Assembly (NCBI RefSeq): GCF_001039355.2
Contig: NW_019775502.1
Coordinates: 994,945-1,058,944, forward strand
DNA: 64,000 nucleotides
Direction: 5' to 3'
From: Lingula anatina
Taxonomy: Eukaryota > Brachiopoda > Lingulata > Lingulida > Lingulidae
Both the position numbers and the translations under genes were made by a program. Below the pieces are notes generated by a model. It worked only from the letters and a program-made list of their open reading frames with translations, made no database searches and had not been told where the DNA came from. This document shows positions 25,500 to 36,511 of this stretch, in pieces; position 1 is the stretch's first letter, and every line of letters begins with the position of its first letter.

Positions 25500-25830
25500 G
25501 TCAATGTCCATATCTGTCCGCACTTTTACTAAAAACGACAATTAAGGGTTCTATGCTTAGAATCATAAATGGTAAAACAAATGGGATGTAGAAATTGCAG
25601 AGCAATAAAAAGAATAAAATGCAATGTCCAAAATATTTTCAATTCAGTTACTTAATTCAGAAATAATTTTCAATGAATGTCCAAAGGTCTATTCCCTCTT
25701 GCATATTCTCGGTTTTATCCCGTCACTGCTGAAAGAAAAGAAATATATTTGACGTTCACCTTAACAAAAATATCTTAAGCCATTAAGATAATATATGACG
25801 GTTAGCTAGAGTGTCGATACTTTGCTTTGA
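25500..25830. repeat. Segment duplicated at 60.2 and 62.2 kb
   Basis: TTTTACTAAAAACGAC, CATAAATGGTAAAACAAATG, AATGCAATGTCCAAAATATT and GAATGTCCAAA recur in the same order at 60185-60360 with about 20-25% differences. GGCTAGAGTG(C/T)CG then matches 62155 on. It marks one end of the segmental duplication of the EGF region. Confidence 0.6.
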
Positions 25831-25837
25831 CTCTTTA

Positions 25838-26741
25838 AGTACGGGCGTACAGGCCATGACAGTACGGGCTGTTATGGGCTGTTCGCGTCCAAATTTGCCG
25901 CAGCATCTCGCGTTCCATGCAAGTCCTTCTTACGAATTTTCGAGTTCGCAGACACCCCGTAAGCACGTACGGAGAATATTGAACATGTCCAAAATATTTT
26001 ACGAATAACCTGCGAACAGCTAGGACGCAAGCGTGACAAGCGCGCCTCGCAAGGAGTTCACAAGGAGTTCGCAAGAGAGACGTGCGTGGTCCAAGACACA
26101 CGTCGCAAACAATGAAAGAGCAAGTGCCTTTTGCGTGTTGAGTACGGCGCACGCTGAAGTATAAAAGGTGTGCTCACGACGCACGCTCTTGTCTCGACAA
26201 TGAAAGTCGATTGTGCAACGTGTACAATAACTTTCAGGAATTTCAAAGTTTGCTCAATTCAGCTTTTAATATGCCTTCATAAGGCAAAAGAAAGAAAATT
26301 TGAGAGCAGAAAAGAAAAGATGAGGAAGAAGAAATAAGGGGAGAACAGGAGGCAAAATTGACGTACGCCGCCACTACGTCATCGAAACGTATGACGGTGT
26401 GAGGCAAGTGTGATGCAAGTGTGATGCAAACGGGAACTACTTTGGCCGTGCGTTGCATTCTCTGCGGAAGTACATGTAGTGAGTGCGTGCCACGTTCGCA
26501 GGCCGCAAGACAGACTCAATGAATAAATACAATTTCCACGGTCATCGCGCCCTGCAAATAGCGTCCCTCTTAAAAGGACATCTTGCGTGGCCCCTGCGAC
26601 TCAAATGGCAGACTTGCGCCTTTCCATTGAAACATTTCGTTAACCTCTGCGAACTACACGACCTCCGCTGCACCCAAAATTCGTAGAGAACGTACAATCC
26701 TAAAATACGTGCGTCCGGTTGTGACCGAGGCTTTAACTTAC
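25838..26741. mobile_element. GC-rich element related to the 36.5-38.8 kb cluster
   Basis: Contains GTAAGCACGTACGGAG and GAACATGTCCAAAA, found inverted near 38460-38520, and ends CGGTTGTGACCGAGGCTTTAA, the inverted form of the start at 36512. The left edge is set by where similarity to 62.16-62.22 kb stops. No coding frame. Confidence 0.55.
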
Positions 26742-27454
26742 CCATTTGTTTTATTATTTTTTCTCACTCACAAAATATCCTCGTGAATTGGCTATCAATT
26801 TCTGCAGACATGAAGCAAATTATCTGGCGCATTCAATCCCAAAAGTTTCAACTTCTTCATTATAGGTCTTAGGAAAATAGCCCAATTTACAATTCAGGAA
26901 ATTATAATTATCCACGCCCGGGGACTGTCCTATAAATAGGCAAACTTAAATTACAAAGCCCCCACGCATATTCCTGATGATAGGACTATCGTTTCCCTAA
27001 GTTTCAACTCTCATTCCGATGGCCAAGAAGAAAATTGTAGAATGCGTTACAATGGGGGAAGGTTCAATCTTAATTTTCACGCTGTATTTTTTACTAACTC
27101 CCGCTAGACCATTAAAGCGAGGAAGTTTTAAATGTGGATATTGATAGAGTAGCAGCCCAATCTGTTAAGTGAAAGATCCAAAATGCCCATGCACATCTTT
27201 GATGACAGATTTCTCCATTGCGAAAGTTCCATCTTCCCAACCCTAATAGTCTACGAAAAGGTAGCAGAAATTATCATCACCGGCTCACAGGCGGGCGGGA
27301 AAACATGATCTCTGAATTTTGTCATAACAGAGCGGGAAAAATAAATAAAATGATATACATTGGTACTGGTCCACGACAGAATACTAAAAAAAAATTAACC
27401 ACCTTAACGGGCATCATCAAATGTCTTCATTATAAAAGGTCCATCTAATCACTT

Positions 27455-27676
27455 AGACCCCATTCCCAGAAATTAGATCGATCCAACTAGATCGACCAAA
27501 CTCCCTGGGGGTTCACGCTAGATAGCTGTCAGTCGAGTTAATTACCCCTTTACACGAAAGTTAATTATCCCTTTACAGCTTGTAGTAGGCGGGACGGACT
27601 TTTAAGCCGGATTATCTGACAGTAATCTAGTGAGACTCCCCACTAGATCGATCTAAAATCTATGGGAATGCGCCCT
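27455..27676. mobile_element. GATCGATC-type MITE
   Basis: Inverted ends AGACCCCATTCCCAGAAAT and AGGGCGCATTCCCATAGAT are each followed by TTAGATCGATC. Internal halves share TCACGCTAGATAGCTGTCAG and its inverse. The 9-bp repeat TAATCACTT flanks both sides. Comparison with 58.2 and 62.9 kb shows that about 130 bp of host sequence is also missing here, so the flank repeat may be partly fortuitous. Confidence 0.65.
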
Positions 27677-27775
27677 TAATCACTTTGCTGCATGCATTTC
27701 AACTTCGAGCTGTTAGCGGTTATCTGTCAATACTGAGATAGACACTGTGTCCACTATTAGAAAGGAACGGCGTAC

Positions 27776-27889
27776 CTTTTTGGCACCATCTTCCTTGATA
27801 ACCCAGGGGACAAAAGCACTTCCATTTCAAATTTGTAGTATGAGCTACACACGTTGCACCATGCCAGCAGAAGTTAGAGATGCACGTAC
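27776..27889 (-). CDS. EGF-like exon A3, open with six Cys
   Basis: A paralogue of A1 with exactly the same 114-nt length and phase 1-1. Translation TCISNFC, WHGATC, VAHTTNLKWKC, FC, PLGYQGRWC keeps all six Cys and no stop. The donor is GTACGC, weaker than the GTAAGC of A1. Surrounding intron sequence (27330-27450 and 27680-27770) matches 62790-62880 and 63020-63118, apart from an inserted MITE. Whether it is still spliced is uncertain. Confidence 0.68.
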
Positions 27890-28013
27890 CTGAATTGAGA
27901 TATTACAAGGTTTATAAAGTGCTAGAATGTAGGTATTCTCTTTCAGTTAAAGGTAGATCGGTGGTTACGTAATTTGACGATTTGCGTAATTTCAGCGCAT
28001 CGTCAATCGTCTC

Positions 28014-29018
28014 TAAAGCCTCTCTTACAACCCGTCGTGCGTGCTTAGAGATCGTGCGTCCTCGGAGTTCTCGTCAGACGTAGCGTTGTCGCAGGATGAA
28101 AATTAAATCGCAGCGGACGAAGTAGTAAGTACTTTATGAGTAGGTGTGTCGTGCTCTAAACGTGGGGCCTGCAAGTGGTCTGTACGCCTTTTTTTGGAAG
28201 TAGGAAGAAGTAAGGAGCACGTACGATCTGTACTCGTGTCGCACACAGTGAGTGAGATAATCATACGTGTATTGCAAGTGAAGCGTACGTTTTCAGAAAC
28301 CGTACTTACGAAGTAAGAGAAACGTAAGAGAAACGTAATAAGTACGGAAGTCGAACGCACGGACAATCAAAATAATATAAAAGGGAGCACCGAGTCTCTT
28401 CATCATTCACTGTTTTGGCTTCCAAAAAGGCACTTCCAAGAAGGATGCGCCATCGACTTCTACAGCTGCTAATGCTAGAGGAGGCCGAAGATCGTGACGC
28501 AACGCTGGCAGTGGTTGCTCGGGATCGCCTGTACTTTTATCGTGCTGGGCACGTGCGTCGTCTTAGTGTGACGCATTTCACAGGTATGGTAGTAGTACTC
28601 GCCACGCACTTTGGAAGTAAGATAAACGCACGGAGGAAGTGCGCTCACCCCCCTTTTTGTTAACACGTAGGGCCTACACTGAAAGCAAGTTAAACTTACG
28701 AGTCTCTTGCGTGGTAAGTACGTCTTCGTGGTAAAATACCCCGTAATTTCTGCATGCTTTTCCTGCGTTACACGCACGCCTAGCGCACTTACTCAGTACT
28801 TTTGTCTTGCGTGCTACGAGCGTGCTCCAGGCGTTCTAATTGTCGCAGACAGGTCGTAGCGAAAAACTGGCCGGCCATTTTTCGGGCTGCGTGCTTTGCG
28901 TCATGTTTGCGTCCACCAAAAATAGTACGCTCCACGTGCGTGTATCTTACTACTTGGCCAATTTTTTGCACGCAAACCGCTCGTAGAAGCACGCACGACC
29001 GGTTGTAAGAGTAGCTTA
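28014..29018. mobile_element. GC-rich inverted-repeat transposon, copy 1 (1.0 kb)
   Basis: Ends TAAAGCCTCTCTTACAACCC and, inverted, TAAGCTACTCTTACAACCGG share the GTCGTGCGTGCTT core. The interior is rich in CGTACG and CACGCAC and has no long convincing frame. A second, highly similar copy is at 37423..38410; small indels and substitutions separate them. Confidence 0.75.
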
Positions 29019-29897
29019 ACGACACTGCAGTCTGTTTTATCAATTTGGGGAAATAAAACAATTATCTATAAAATAAACACACACTATCAACTTGTATGTA
29101 ACTCCGTATGATCGATACAGATTTTCGACAACGTTTGTCGACTATGATTCCATACGACAACTGTAGCACGTTCATAGACTTGCCCTTTAAGAAATCGTCG
29201 GAATACTGTAGCTCCTTTTCCAATTTGAATTGCCACTAGAAAATGTATGACAGCTAAAGCTCACAAATTATGCACGTAGGTGCTATATCATGTAAAGAAT
29301 AAGTGTTGTAAATTCCAATCAAAGCGGCTGCGTAAATTTTGAGGTAGAACGCCTTGAATGTGCTGCATACCGTAGCTTAGATTTTGACAAAAACCGGAAG
29401 TGCGTCGTAACGCCATTCATTTGGACTTAGAGAAATTTTGACTGAGAAATATTTCGTAGCTTATACAAATGTTCAGAAAATGGCCATACAACTTGAAGAA
29501 AATTCATTAATCAAAATTAAAACTGCATTATATTATAGCCTACAGAAAAATTGTGCACTTCTGACCTTGACTTGTCAGTGTAAACAAAGTGTACTGAACG
29601 CACCGCAAGCAAGCACGTGAATGCCGCATTTGATACTTTGTATCAGACGCTTCATTTTACTTGACAACGCAGTGTTTACGATGTCACGTTCATGTTATAT
29701 TCATTAATATAAAACAACGACCATAAACTATTTTCATATACATGAGTATTTCCCTTATTACTCTTCAATATTTTTTTGTAAAGTAAATGGCTTAGGCCTA
29801 CACTTCATCAGTATGAAAAAATTGAATATAGCTGAGTATACTCACTTCAACTGTTAAACATAATGAAAGTTTTAAATGTACTTAGATGTCTCTCTCT

Positions 29898-29932
<35 letters not shown>

Positions 29933-29959
29933 AAAAAAAAATAAATAAAAAAAATAAAA

Positions 29960-30590
29960 AAATAACGATTTCGTGAAAAACACCCATTTTCCCATTGAAT
30001 TTAATGGGGACTTCCGACTAGTGCGTCCCGCAGGGTGCAACGCACTTCAACTTGGCGTAGTTCTCTTATTTGGTCGGTGACCCCCAATTTTTTTGGTAAA
30101 ATATATATATGTACTTGGAGGCTTCTTTACACAAGTAAATTTTTAGAAAAATTTGAAAGAAAGTCATTAAAAATAATGCTTTAGTGAAAAAACACCCATT
30201 TTCCCATTGATTTGAATGGGGACTAGTGCGTCACGCAGGGTGTAATGCACTTCAACATGGTGTAGTTCTCTTATTTGGTCGGTTACCCCAAATTTTTTTG
30301 GTAAAATTTAAATGTACTTGGAGGCCTCTTTACGCAAAAATTTTTTTAAAAAATTCGAACGTCAGACAGTCATAAAAAATAATGCTTTAGTGAAAAAACA
30401 CCCATTTTCCCATTGATTTGAATGGGGACTAGTGCGATATGCAGGGTGTATCATATTTGGGGCTAGTTCTCCTATTTGGTCGGTGACCCCCATTTTTTTT
30501 GCAAATTTTTAATGTACTTGGGTGTCTCTTCAAACAACAAAAAAATTAAAAAAAAAAATTCGAACGTTAGAACATGAAACGACTTTAAAA
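29960..30590. repeat. Three tandem ~200-bp repeats
   Basis: Each unit has CACCCATTTTCCCATTGA, AATGGGGACTAGTGCG, AGTTCTCNTATTTGGTCGGT and AATGTACTTGG. Units start near 29979, 30190 and 30397. They lie in the intron between EGF exons C and A3. Confidence 0.7.
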
Positions 30591-30939
30591 TGTTTCAATT
30601 TCCACTTTTTGTGTATTTTTGCTCATCCTTTTTTTCTTAGTCTTCAGAATAAAAAGCACTTAAACTAGATGTTGTCAATAGTGTCTATATATACACAGGA
30701 CCTCTCAAACGATAATGGCATACTGTTAAATTTGCAGTAATAAATAAATAAATAAATAAATAAATAAATCTCACTTATTTAGGAAGACACAATATTATTG
30801 GACAAATTGTGTTAAACGAAGCATATCTGTTTGTATCAATTGTTGCAATAGTAAAAATGCTTTCTAACATTTAGTTGCACGTAACTATTTTCTGTTATCC
30901 ACAAAGGGCGATATTTATTGACACAAGGAGATTGCTTAC

Positions 30940-31056
30940 GCAATTCGCATCTCTTTCCGTAAAAGCCAGGGGAACAAATGCAGCGGAAGCCAGACGGACT
31001 GTCAACATTTTCTAGGCAAGTCCCAGCATTATTACAACTGCCAGACTCGCATCCGA
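30940..31056 (-). CDS. EGF-like exon C, intact
   Basis: A 117-nt phase 1-1 exon, acceptor CTATTTTTTCAG and donor GTAAGC. It encodes GCESGSC, NNAGTC, a loop, CIC, SPGFYGKRC, a complete six-Cys EGF. The intron after its donor (30780-30915) matches 63590-63680 near exon B1, which ties this exon to the same duplicated EGF gene family. The next recognisable exon downstream on this strand is 27776..27889. No start, stop or other domain of this gene is visible, so it may be a partial duplicate. Confidence 0.78.
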
Positions 31057-31739
31057 CTGAAAAAATAGATGTTGGAAGGCAATTTAATATATGTCAGGCA
31101 TGTTTTATCTTTTCACACATATAATTTAGTTACATTTTTTGAAATCCAAACAATTTCAATAGATAGATCATGCATATCTTATCGTTTTCACACTGTCATG
31201 GCCTGTACGCCTGTACCATATATATATATCTAAATGATTTATTAAGTGTCCTTACAGAGTGCTCCATTCTGCTGCAGGAAGTCATGAGTTTGATTCCCAT
31301 GCCCTGGTCATACCAAATATCATTATGATAGTAGCTGCTGCATGCTCACTTAGCACTCAGCATATTAAGATTGAAGTAAGGAAAAGAACTGGTCATATGG
31401 CAGTGATGGTTTTTGAGAATCCTAACTACAAGAGGCGCAAATACCGCAGCTTGGGTTGCATTCTCCGCAGAAAGGTGGGAAAGACTTCGAATTGAAAAGA
31501 TCCATAAAAAACAGGCATATGATTGTCGCAAACAAGCAATGTTGAGACCAAAATGCTGAAACGAAAACTGATACCTGATCTTAGAATTGCAAACATGCTA
31601 TTGTACATGAATTTGGATGTCGAGTTGTTCTCTATACACTTACACGTTTGACTCAGCTGAGTTTGACTGAGAAATACGCACGTCATCAAGGCCAGAACAA
31701 GGCTCGGGCAGAACAACAATCCCATTATTGATTGGTTGA

Positions 31740-31835
31740 TGTTAAATACAGTACTCTTTTATAGCACTTCTATGCTGGAATAAAATAAGATAATCAGAAC
31801 AAAGTGGTAAAATTTAATAACAATAATAATAATAA

Positions 31836-31873
<38 letters not shown>

Positions 31874-31950
31874 TATGTTAGATGCAGTACTGTTTTATAG
31901 CACTTCTATACTGGAATAAAATAAGATATTCAGAAGAGCAACGTGGCAAA
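31740..31950. repeat. Direct duplication around an (AAT)n tract
   Basis: ATAGCACTTCTATGCTGGAA and ATAGCACTTCTATACTGGAA, each followed by TAAAATAAGAT-TCAGAA, lie about 137 bp apart with an AAT microsatellite between them. Confidence 0.6.
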
Positions 31951-32114
31951 ATCACGTATGACAACCTTAAAACTAAATATGGCTTGCTTTCTCGAAAACA
32001 TCGCGAATTTCGACGCACGCAAGCAATGCGATACGGTGATGTATTATCTTTCTTATAGGCATCACGATTTGCAATCACACGCTCATGGCAATATCATTGC
32101 TTGTTTCGAGGCTA

Positions 32115-32122
32115 TTATTTGT
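32115..32122. repeat. Left target-site duplication of the foldback element
   Basis: TTATTTGT, repeated at 34745..34752 directly outside the other end of the element. Eight bases is the duplication size of hAT-type and TU-type transposons. Confidence 0.7.
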
Positions 32123-33212
32123 AGAGCGCTGAAGTTAGTGTCCAGTTTCTAGTTTCCAGTTTCGTTTTTCAAAAACGAACCTGGCAACCAGAAACTAGTG
32201 TCGTTTTTCAAAAACGAACCTGGCAACCAGAAACTAATGTCGTTTTTCAAAAACGATTCTGGCAACCAGAAACTAGTGTCGTTTTTCAAAAAACGATTCT
32301 GGCATCCAGAAACTAGTATCGTTTTTCAAAAACGATTCTGGCAACCAGAAACTAGTGTCGTTTTTCAAAAACGATTCTGAGAAGCCAGAATCGTTTTTTG
32401 CGGAGAGAAACAGGGGTGGGCAGAGGGAGAGGCAACAAACGGTGTGCGTGTACCGCGACTAGGTAACCCTCACCGCGAAAGCCGGGCAGGGTTTTACGGT
32501 CTCTCGTCGACGTGCGCTGAGACCGAGACGGTCGCCGATTATTGCCTACGGGGTACGGGCAACTCTCATTGCGGAAGCTTGACAGCGTGTTAACAGTGTA
32601 ACGGTCTTTCCTCGCCGCGCTGGGAGGCCGAGTTGACCGCCGCTAACAGTCACAGGCAGCCTGCACAGTGGTAACCGGGAATGGAGTTTAAGTGGGGGTG
32701 GGGGTGGGGGAATAAGGGTGAGTTGAAGAGCGGGAAGGGCCCCCGGGGCCTCCCTTTGTAGTTTGAATTGTAATTTTTAATTTTATTGAATTTTTCAAAA
32801 ACGACTCTGATGCCCAGAGACCAGTGTCGTTTTTTGAAAAACGATTCTGGCAACCAGAAACCAGTGTCGTTTTTCGAAAAACGATTCTGGCAACCAGAAA
32901 CCAGTGTCGTTTTTCAAAAACGATTCTGAGCAGCCAGAATCGTTTTTGCGGAGAGAAACAGGGGTGGACGGAGGGAGAAGCAAGCAGCGGTGAGCGTATA
33001 CCGCGACTAGGTAACCCTCACCGCTAAAGCCCGGCAGGGTTTTACGGTATCTCCTCGACGTGCGCTGAGACCGAGACCGTCGTCGATTATTGCCTACGGG
33101 GTACGGGCAACTCTCATCGCAGAATATACCGCCTCTCTCGCTCGTGTGGCCGCTGATCCGCATCAGCGCGCACAGGCAGCTTTCACCGCGTAGGTATTCA
33201 GGGAGTTACGTT

Positions 33213-33243
<31 letters not shown>

Positions 33244-34744
33244 TTTATTATTATTATTATTATAATTATTATTTTTTTTTTGTTACGCTCTCTCGAGACG
33301 TCCGCCGATCGATGTCTATCGATGATGTGGTGAAGTCGATCTGTGCACCGCAGCTAGACTTCCCCCTTTTTCCTCTCATCCGCCCACCGTTCACGGCTTA
33401 CGCTATGAATGCGGCCTGTTAAGGCGGCCGGTCATCTGGTCCTCACCGCACAACGAGAAAAAAAAAACCGTAACTCCCTGAATACCTACGCTGTGAAAGC
33501 TGCCTGTGCGGCGCTGATGCAGATCAGCGGCCACACGAGCGAGACAGGCGTTATATTCAGCACAGCTTCCTCGGTGATGGCTACCTGTACGCTGTAGGCA
33601 ATAATCGGCGACCGTCTCGGTCTCAGCGCACGTGGAGGAGAGACCGTAAGAGTTTGCCCAGCTTTCGCGGTTGTGGTTACCTAGTCGCGGTAAACGCTCG
33701 CCGCTGCTTGCTTCTCCCTCTGCCAACCCCTGTATCTCTCCGCAAAAACATTTCTGGCTCCTCAGAACCGTTTTTGAAAAACGACACTAGTTTCTGGTTG
33801 CCAGAATCGTTTTTCAAAAAACGACACTAATTTCTGGTTGCCAGAATCGTTTTTCAAAAAAACGACACTGGTTTCTGGTTATCAGAATAGTTTTTGAAAA
33901 ATTCAATAAAATTGAAAATCATACTTCAAACTATGAAGGGAGGCTGGGGCCCCTTTCCCCTTTCCCCTCTTCAACCTCACCCTTATTCCCCCACCCCCAC
34001 CCCCACCCCCACTTAAACTCCATTCCCGGCTTCTACTGTGCAGGCTGCCTGTGACTTGTAGCGGCGGTCAACTCGGCCTCCCAGCGCGGCGAGGAAAGAC
34101 AGTTACACTGTAAACACCCTGTCAAGCTTCTGCGATGAGAGTTGCCCGTACCCGTAGGCAATAATCGGCGACCGTCTCGGTCTCAGCGCACGTGGAGGAG
34201 AGACCATATAACCCTGCCCGGCTTTCGTGGTGAGGGTTACCTAATCGCGGTACACGCTAACCGCTGGTTGCCTCTCCCTCTGCCCACCCCTGTTTCTCTC
34301 CGCAAAAACGATTCTGGCTTCTCAGAATCGTTTTTGAAAAACGACACTAATTTCTGGTTGNAACCTCACCCTTATTCTCCCACCCCCACTTAAACTTGCC
34401 TCTCCCTCTGCCCACCCCTGTTTCTCTCCGCAAAAACGATTCTGGCTTCTCAGAATCGTTTTTGAAAAACGACACTGGTTTCTGGTTGCCAGAATCGTAT
34501 TTCAAAAAACGACACTGGTTTCTGGTTGCCAGAATCGTTTTTGAAAAACGACACTAGTTTCTGGTTGCCAGGTTCGTTTTTTGAGAAACGACACTAGTTT
34601 CTGGTTGCCAGGTTCGTTTTTGAAAAACGACACTAGTTTCTGGTTGCCAGGTTCGTTTTTGAAAAACGACACTAGTTTCTGGTTGCCAGGTTCGTTTTTG
34701 AAAAACGAAACTGGAAACTAGAAACTAGACACTTCAGCGGTCTT
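32123..34744. mobile_element. Foldback transposon with 39-bp subrepeats (2.6 kb)
   Basis: A giant inverted repeat. The ends are AGAGCGCTGAAG and its near-complement CTTCAGCGGTCT(T), flanked by the 8-bp direct repeat TTATTTGT (32115..32122 and 34745..34752). Each arm carries arrays of a 39-bp unit built round the hairpin CGTTTTTCAAAAACG (about 32163-32395 and 32790-32945, mirrored at 33755-33900 and 34310-34712). The arrays alternate with GC-richer spacers starting CGGAGAGAAACAGGGG. The centre holds an ATTT microsatellite. No transposase frame is visible, so it is non-autonomous. The design recalls the sea urchin TU foldback elements. A single n at 34361 marks a local rearrangement or assembly join in the right arm. 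Confidence 0.85.
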
Positions 34745-34752
34745 TTATTTGT
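34745..34752. repeat. Right target-site duplication of the foldback element
   Basis: TTATTTGT, identical to 32115..32122. One extra T separates it from the mirrored terminal sequence. Confidence 0.7.
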
Positions 34753-36511
34753 GGGGAGTCAACCCCGTCGCAGTTGCCTGTGCGTGCTCCTGATTCATCG
34801 TTTTTACAGTGACTCCAAAGTCATGTAACTGGTTTGGGTGCTGGTTATGAGAACATCTACTCAACATGGTCGCTAATAAAAGATCGAGGCATTTGGTAAC
34901 AGTGACAGAAAAGATTAAACTGAAACTATGCCATGGAATCCCAAAGCTTTTCTGAAACCTTTTTTCCTGGAAATTTTGCACGCGAAGAAAACATTGCATA
35001 TAGAATATAATTTAATCAAAGACAAAAAAAGTCAAATCTGGCCACTTAAAAGAATAAATAAATATTCTTGACAAAACGAAAAAAGGTTTATTTTTTCTTG
35101 CTATAAATAAACAAATAAAGCACCACTTCTGGAACTAAACTCTCTAAGAAGTGGTCTGAATCGGATGATATACATGGTTTTAAGTGTCAGAAATTAGACT
35201 TCATAATCTACCAGTGGCAAGGATTTTAACTCTCCCGATTAAACAAAGCCAGAAGTCAGGCTTTTTCCGTTACCATAGCATCAAGCATTGTTGGGTGTAA
35301 ATAAAGTTGGTCTTAGTGCTTTTGGAGCACGGTCTGCTACATTCCAAAAGTAAGGAAATCTATTCCTTGACCTTGGTCACCTACATTTGTATCATACAGA
35401 CAACTGTCCTTTTAAGACCATTAGAATGCATCGCCAGTGTCACAATGTACCAGTGTGTGATAATAGTGACACATACAGGTATGGGGACCTAACAAGTACA
35501 GATCGTGTTAATCTTAATACCTAAATATTGTTAAAACCAACTTTGCAAGTCATTCGCAGGTTCTGTAAGTACCCGCTGTTTTCGTTTAGCAGAAACACAT
35601 ATAATCCATTTGTCTTAGAGAACATACCTGCAAGATCGACGAGCGTCCATTAGCACGCCCGCAGCCTTAAAGTAACTTTCAAATCAATTTGCTTGTTAGT
35701 CTGTAGAGATAAATGTATGATGAAATCACTCGAAATAAAATTTCCTTTAAATTTGATTGAGTCTACGAAACGGTTTCAAGAAATGGATAACGCCTTCTCT
35801 CACACCATTATTCCTCTCTTAAAATTCAAAAGACGGTTGTTCAAAGTTTGAACCAAGTCAATCATCTATTGTTTTATATAATCAGTCTTTGGTAGTATTA
35901 CGGTAAGATTCATTGGATTCCCTGACAAATTTAACATATATTTGACAGGAAGCACCACCTTCTACCCAAACCACCAAAATATATTTCACTGTTTAGTTAT
36001 GAACAATTGATGTGTGCAGGGGATCACCATCAAGCTGCAGAATTGCACCGATCAAAATATTTTACAGTTTACATAAAACTTACCTTGTATTTTCTCGTTG
36101 AAGTCAGGTCAAGAAATGCAACGTCTCTTCACCTACTGGTTATAATATACTGCCAGCTACGGAACATCAGTGTATCTCGTGAAAAACGTACGTGACACAA
36201 GAGAAGCCATCCAATCACGAAAGCGCTTATATACGACGCCCTTTTTACTGTCACACGCCGTTTGTAGGTCTTTTATCGACTTCTTTCGTTCAAGATGAAC
36301 CCGTATGATGCTTTGGATGATATGAAATTGCATGTGAATTTGGACTTTCTCATCAGACATGATTTAGTCCGAGTAAATAAAACTTTAACTAGTCGCCATC
36401 GGTCTAGCTTTCATCTCTCTCTCTCTCTCTCGTGTGTGTGTGTGTGTGTATAACATACAAGTGTTGGAATAACTGCCAAAAATTCTATTTAAACATGGCT
36501 TCTCACACCAG
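34753..36511. other. No gene seen
   Basis: Between the foldback element and the GC-rich transposon cluster. Only short frames and a TC/GT microsatellite near 36415-36450. Confidence 0.6.

Noticed and set aside
32163-32395. Regularly spaced repeats resembling a CRISPR array
   Set aside because: The 39-bp units are contiguous with no unique spacers, are mirrored in the other arm of a transposon, and the DNA is animal nuclear.
33090-33726. Frames of about 110 codons in the centre of the foldback element
   Set aside because: They cross the ATTT microsatellite and mirrored spacers and have no counterpart in any transposase family I know.
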